Positions 6,125 to 6,149 of a stretch of 6,149 nucleotides of DNA are shown piece after piece (position 1 is the stretch's first letter; each line of letters starts with the position of its first letter). Source of the DNA: JBLHKE01 sp047619485 (GTDB lineage: Bacteria; Verrucomicrobiota; Verrucomicrobiia; Verrucomicrobiales; DEV007); the NCBI GenBank assembly GCA_047619485.1, contig JBLHKE010000483.1, positions 1 through 6,149 on the forward strand, in the 5' to 3' direction. The position numbers and the translations under genes were made by a program. Below the pieces are notes generated by a model. The model ran no database searches. It had not been told where the DNA came from and saw only the letters and a list, made by a program, of their open reading frames with translations.

Positions 6125-6149
6125 TCACGCTGGACGAGTGGTTTGCTGG
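6121..6149 (+). CDS. Possible start of a further gene, cut by the window edge
   Basis: GTG at 6121 overlaps the kinase stop (GTGA) and opens a frame that runs to the edge without a stop, reading M-I-T-L-D-E-W-F-A. The same style of stop/start overlap occurs twice earlier in the window. Nine codons are too few to identify a product or to exclude chance. Confidence 0.25.

Overview
The window reads as a GC-rich, tightly packed, single-direction stretch of a Verrucomicrobiota or Planctomycetota-type chromosome; Verrucomicrobiota is my preferred guess. The evidence is the pairing of a DUF1585 C-terminus with a DUF1552 (HXXSHH) Tat-exported protein, an 'ECF-like' sigma factor of the kind expanded in these phyla, and a secreted protein built from about 32-residue D-P-x-A-A-x-x-W repeats. 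This assignment rests on family distribution known to me, not on a search. All genes lie on the + strand, and no RNA gene, insertion sequence, CRISPR array or origin is visible.

Layout. Positions 2-313 hold the 3' end of a DUF1592/1588/1585-type gene. It overlaps the DUF1552 gene (310-1704) by ATGA, and that gene overlaps the ECF-like sigma factor (1704-2264, GTG start) by a single base. These three look like one translationally coupled operon. A 131-bp gap (2265-2395) with a small hairpin and an AT-rich end leads to the repeat protein (2396-3748), which has an N-terminal signal anchor and nine copies of an alpha-helical repeat.

A 116-bp gap (3749-3864) carries the most distinctive non-coding signal in the window: two direct copies of GCGATTACA and one inverted copy (TGTAATTGC). 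The second and third copies form a TTACA-N4-TGTAA palindrome. It lies just upstream of an OmpR/CusR-like response regulator (start preferred at 3865, stop at 4539), followed 7 bases later by its CusS-like sensor histidine kinase (4547-6124). The kinase stop overlaps a possible GTG start of another gene cut off by the window edge.

How the genes may work together. The DUF1585/DUF1552 pair is a common envelope or exported module of unknown biochemistry in these phyla. The sigma factor joined to it may control it or the neighbouring repeat protein. The two-component pair is probably autoregulated through the palindromic site, whose geometry matches the CusR/CopR type of box. The inducing signal is not evident: the sensor domain has no Cys and few His, and carries an unusual Pro/Arg-rich insert. 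Most genes here lack a clear Shine-Dalgarno sequence, so start calls rest on overlaps, domain boundaries and homolog length.
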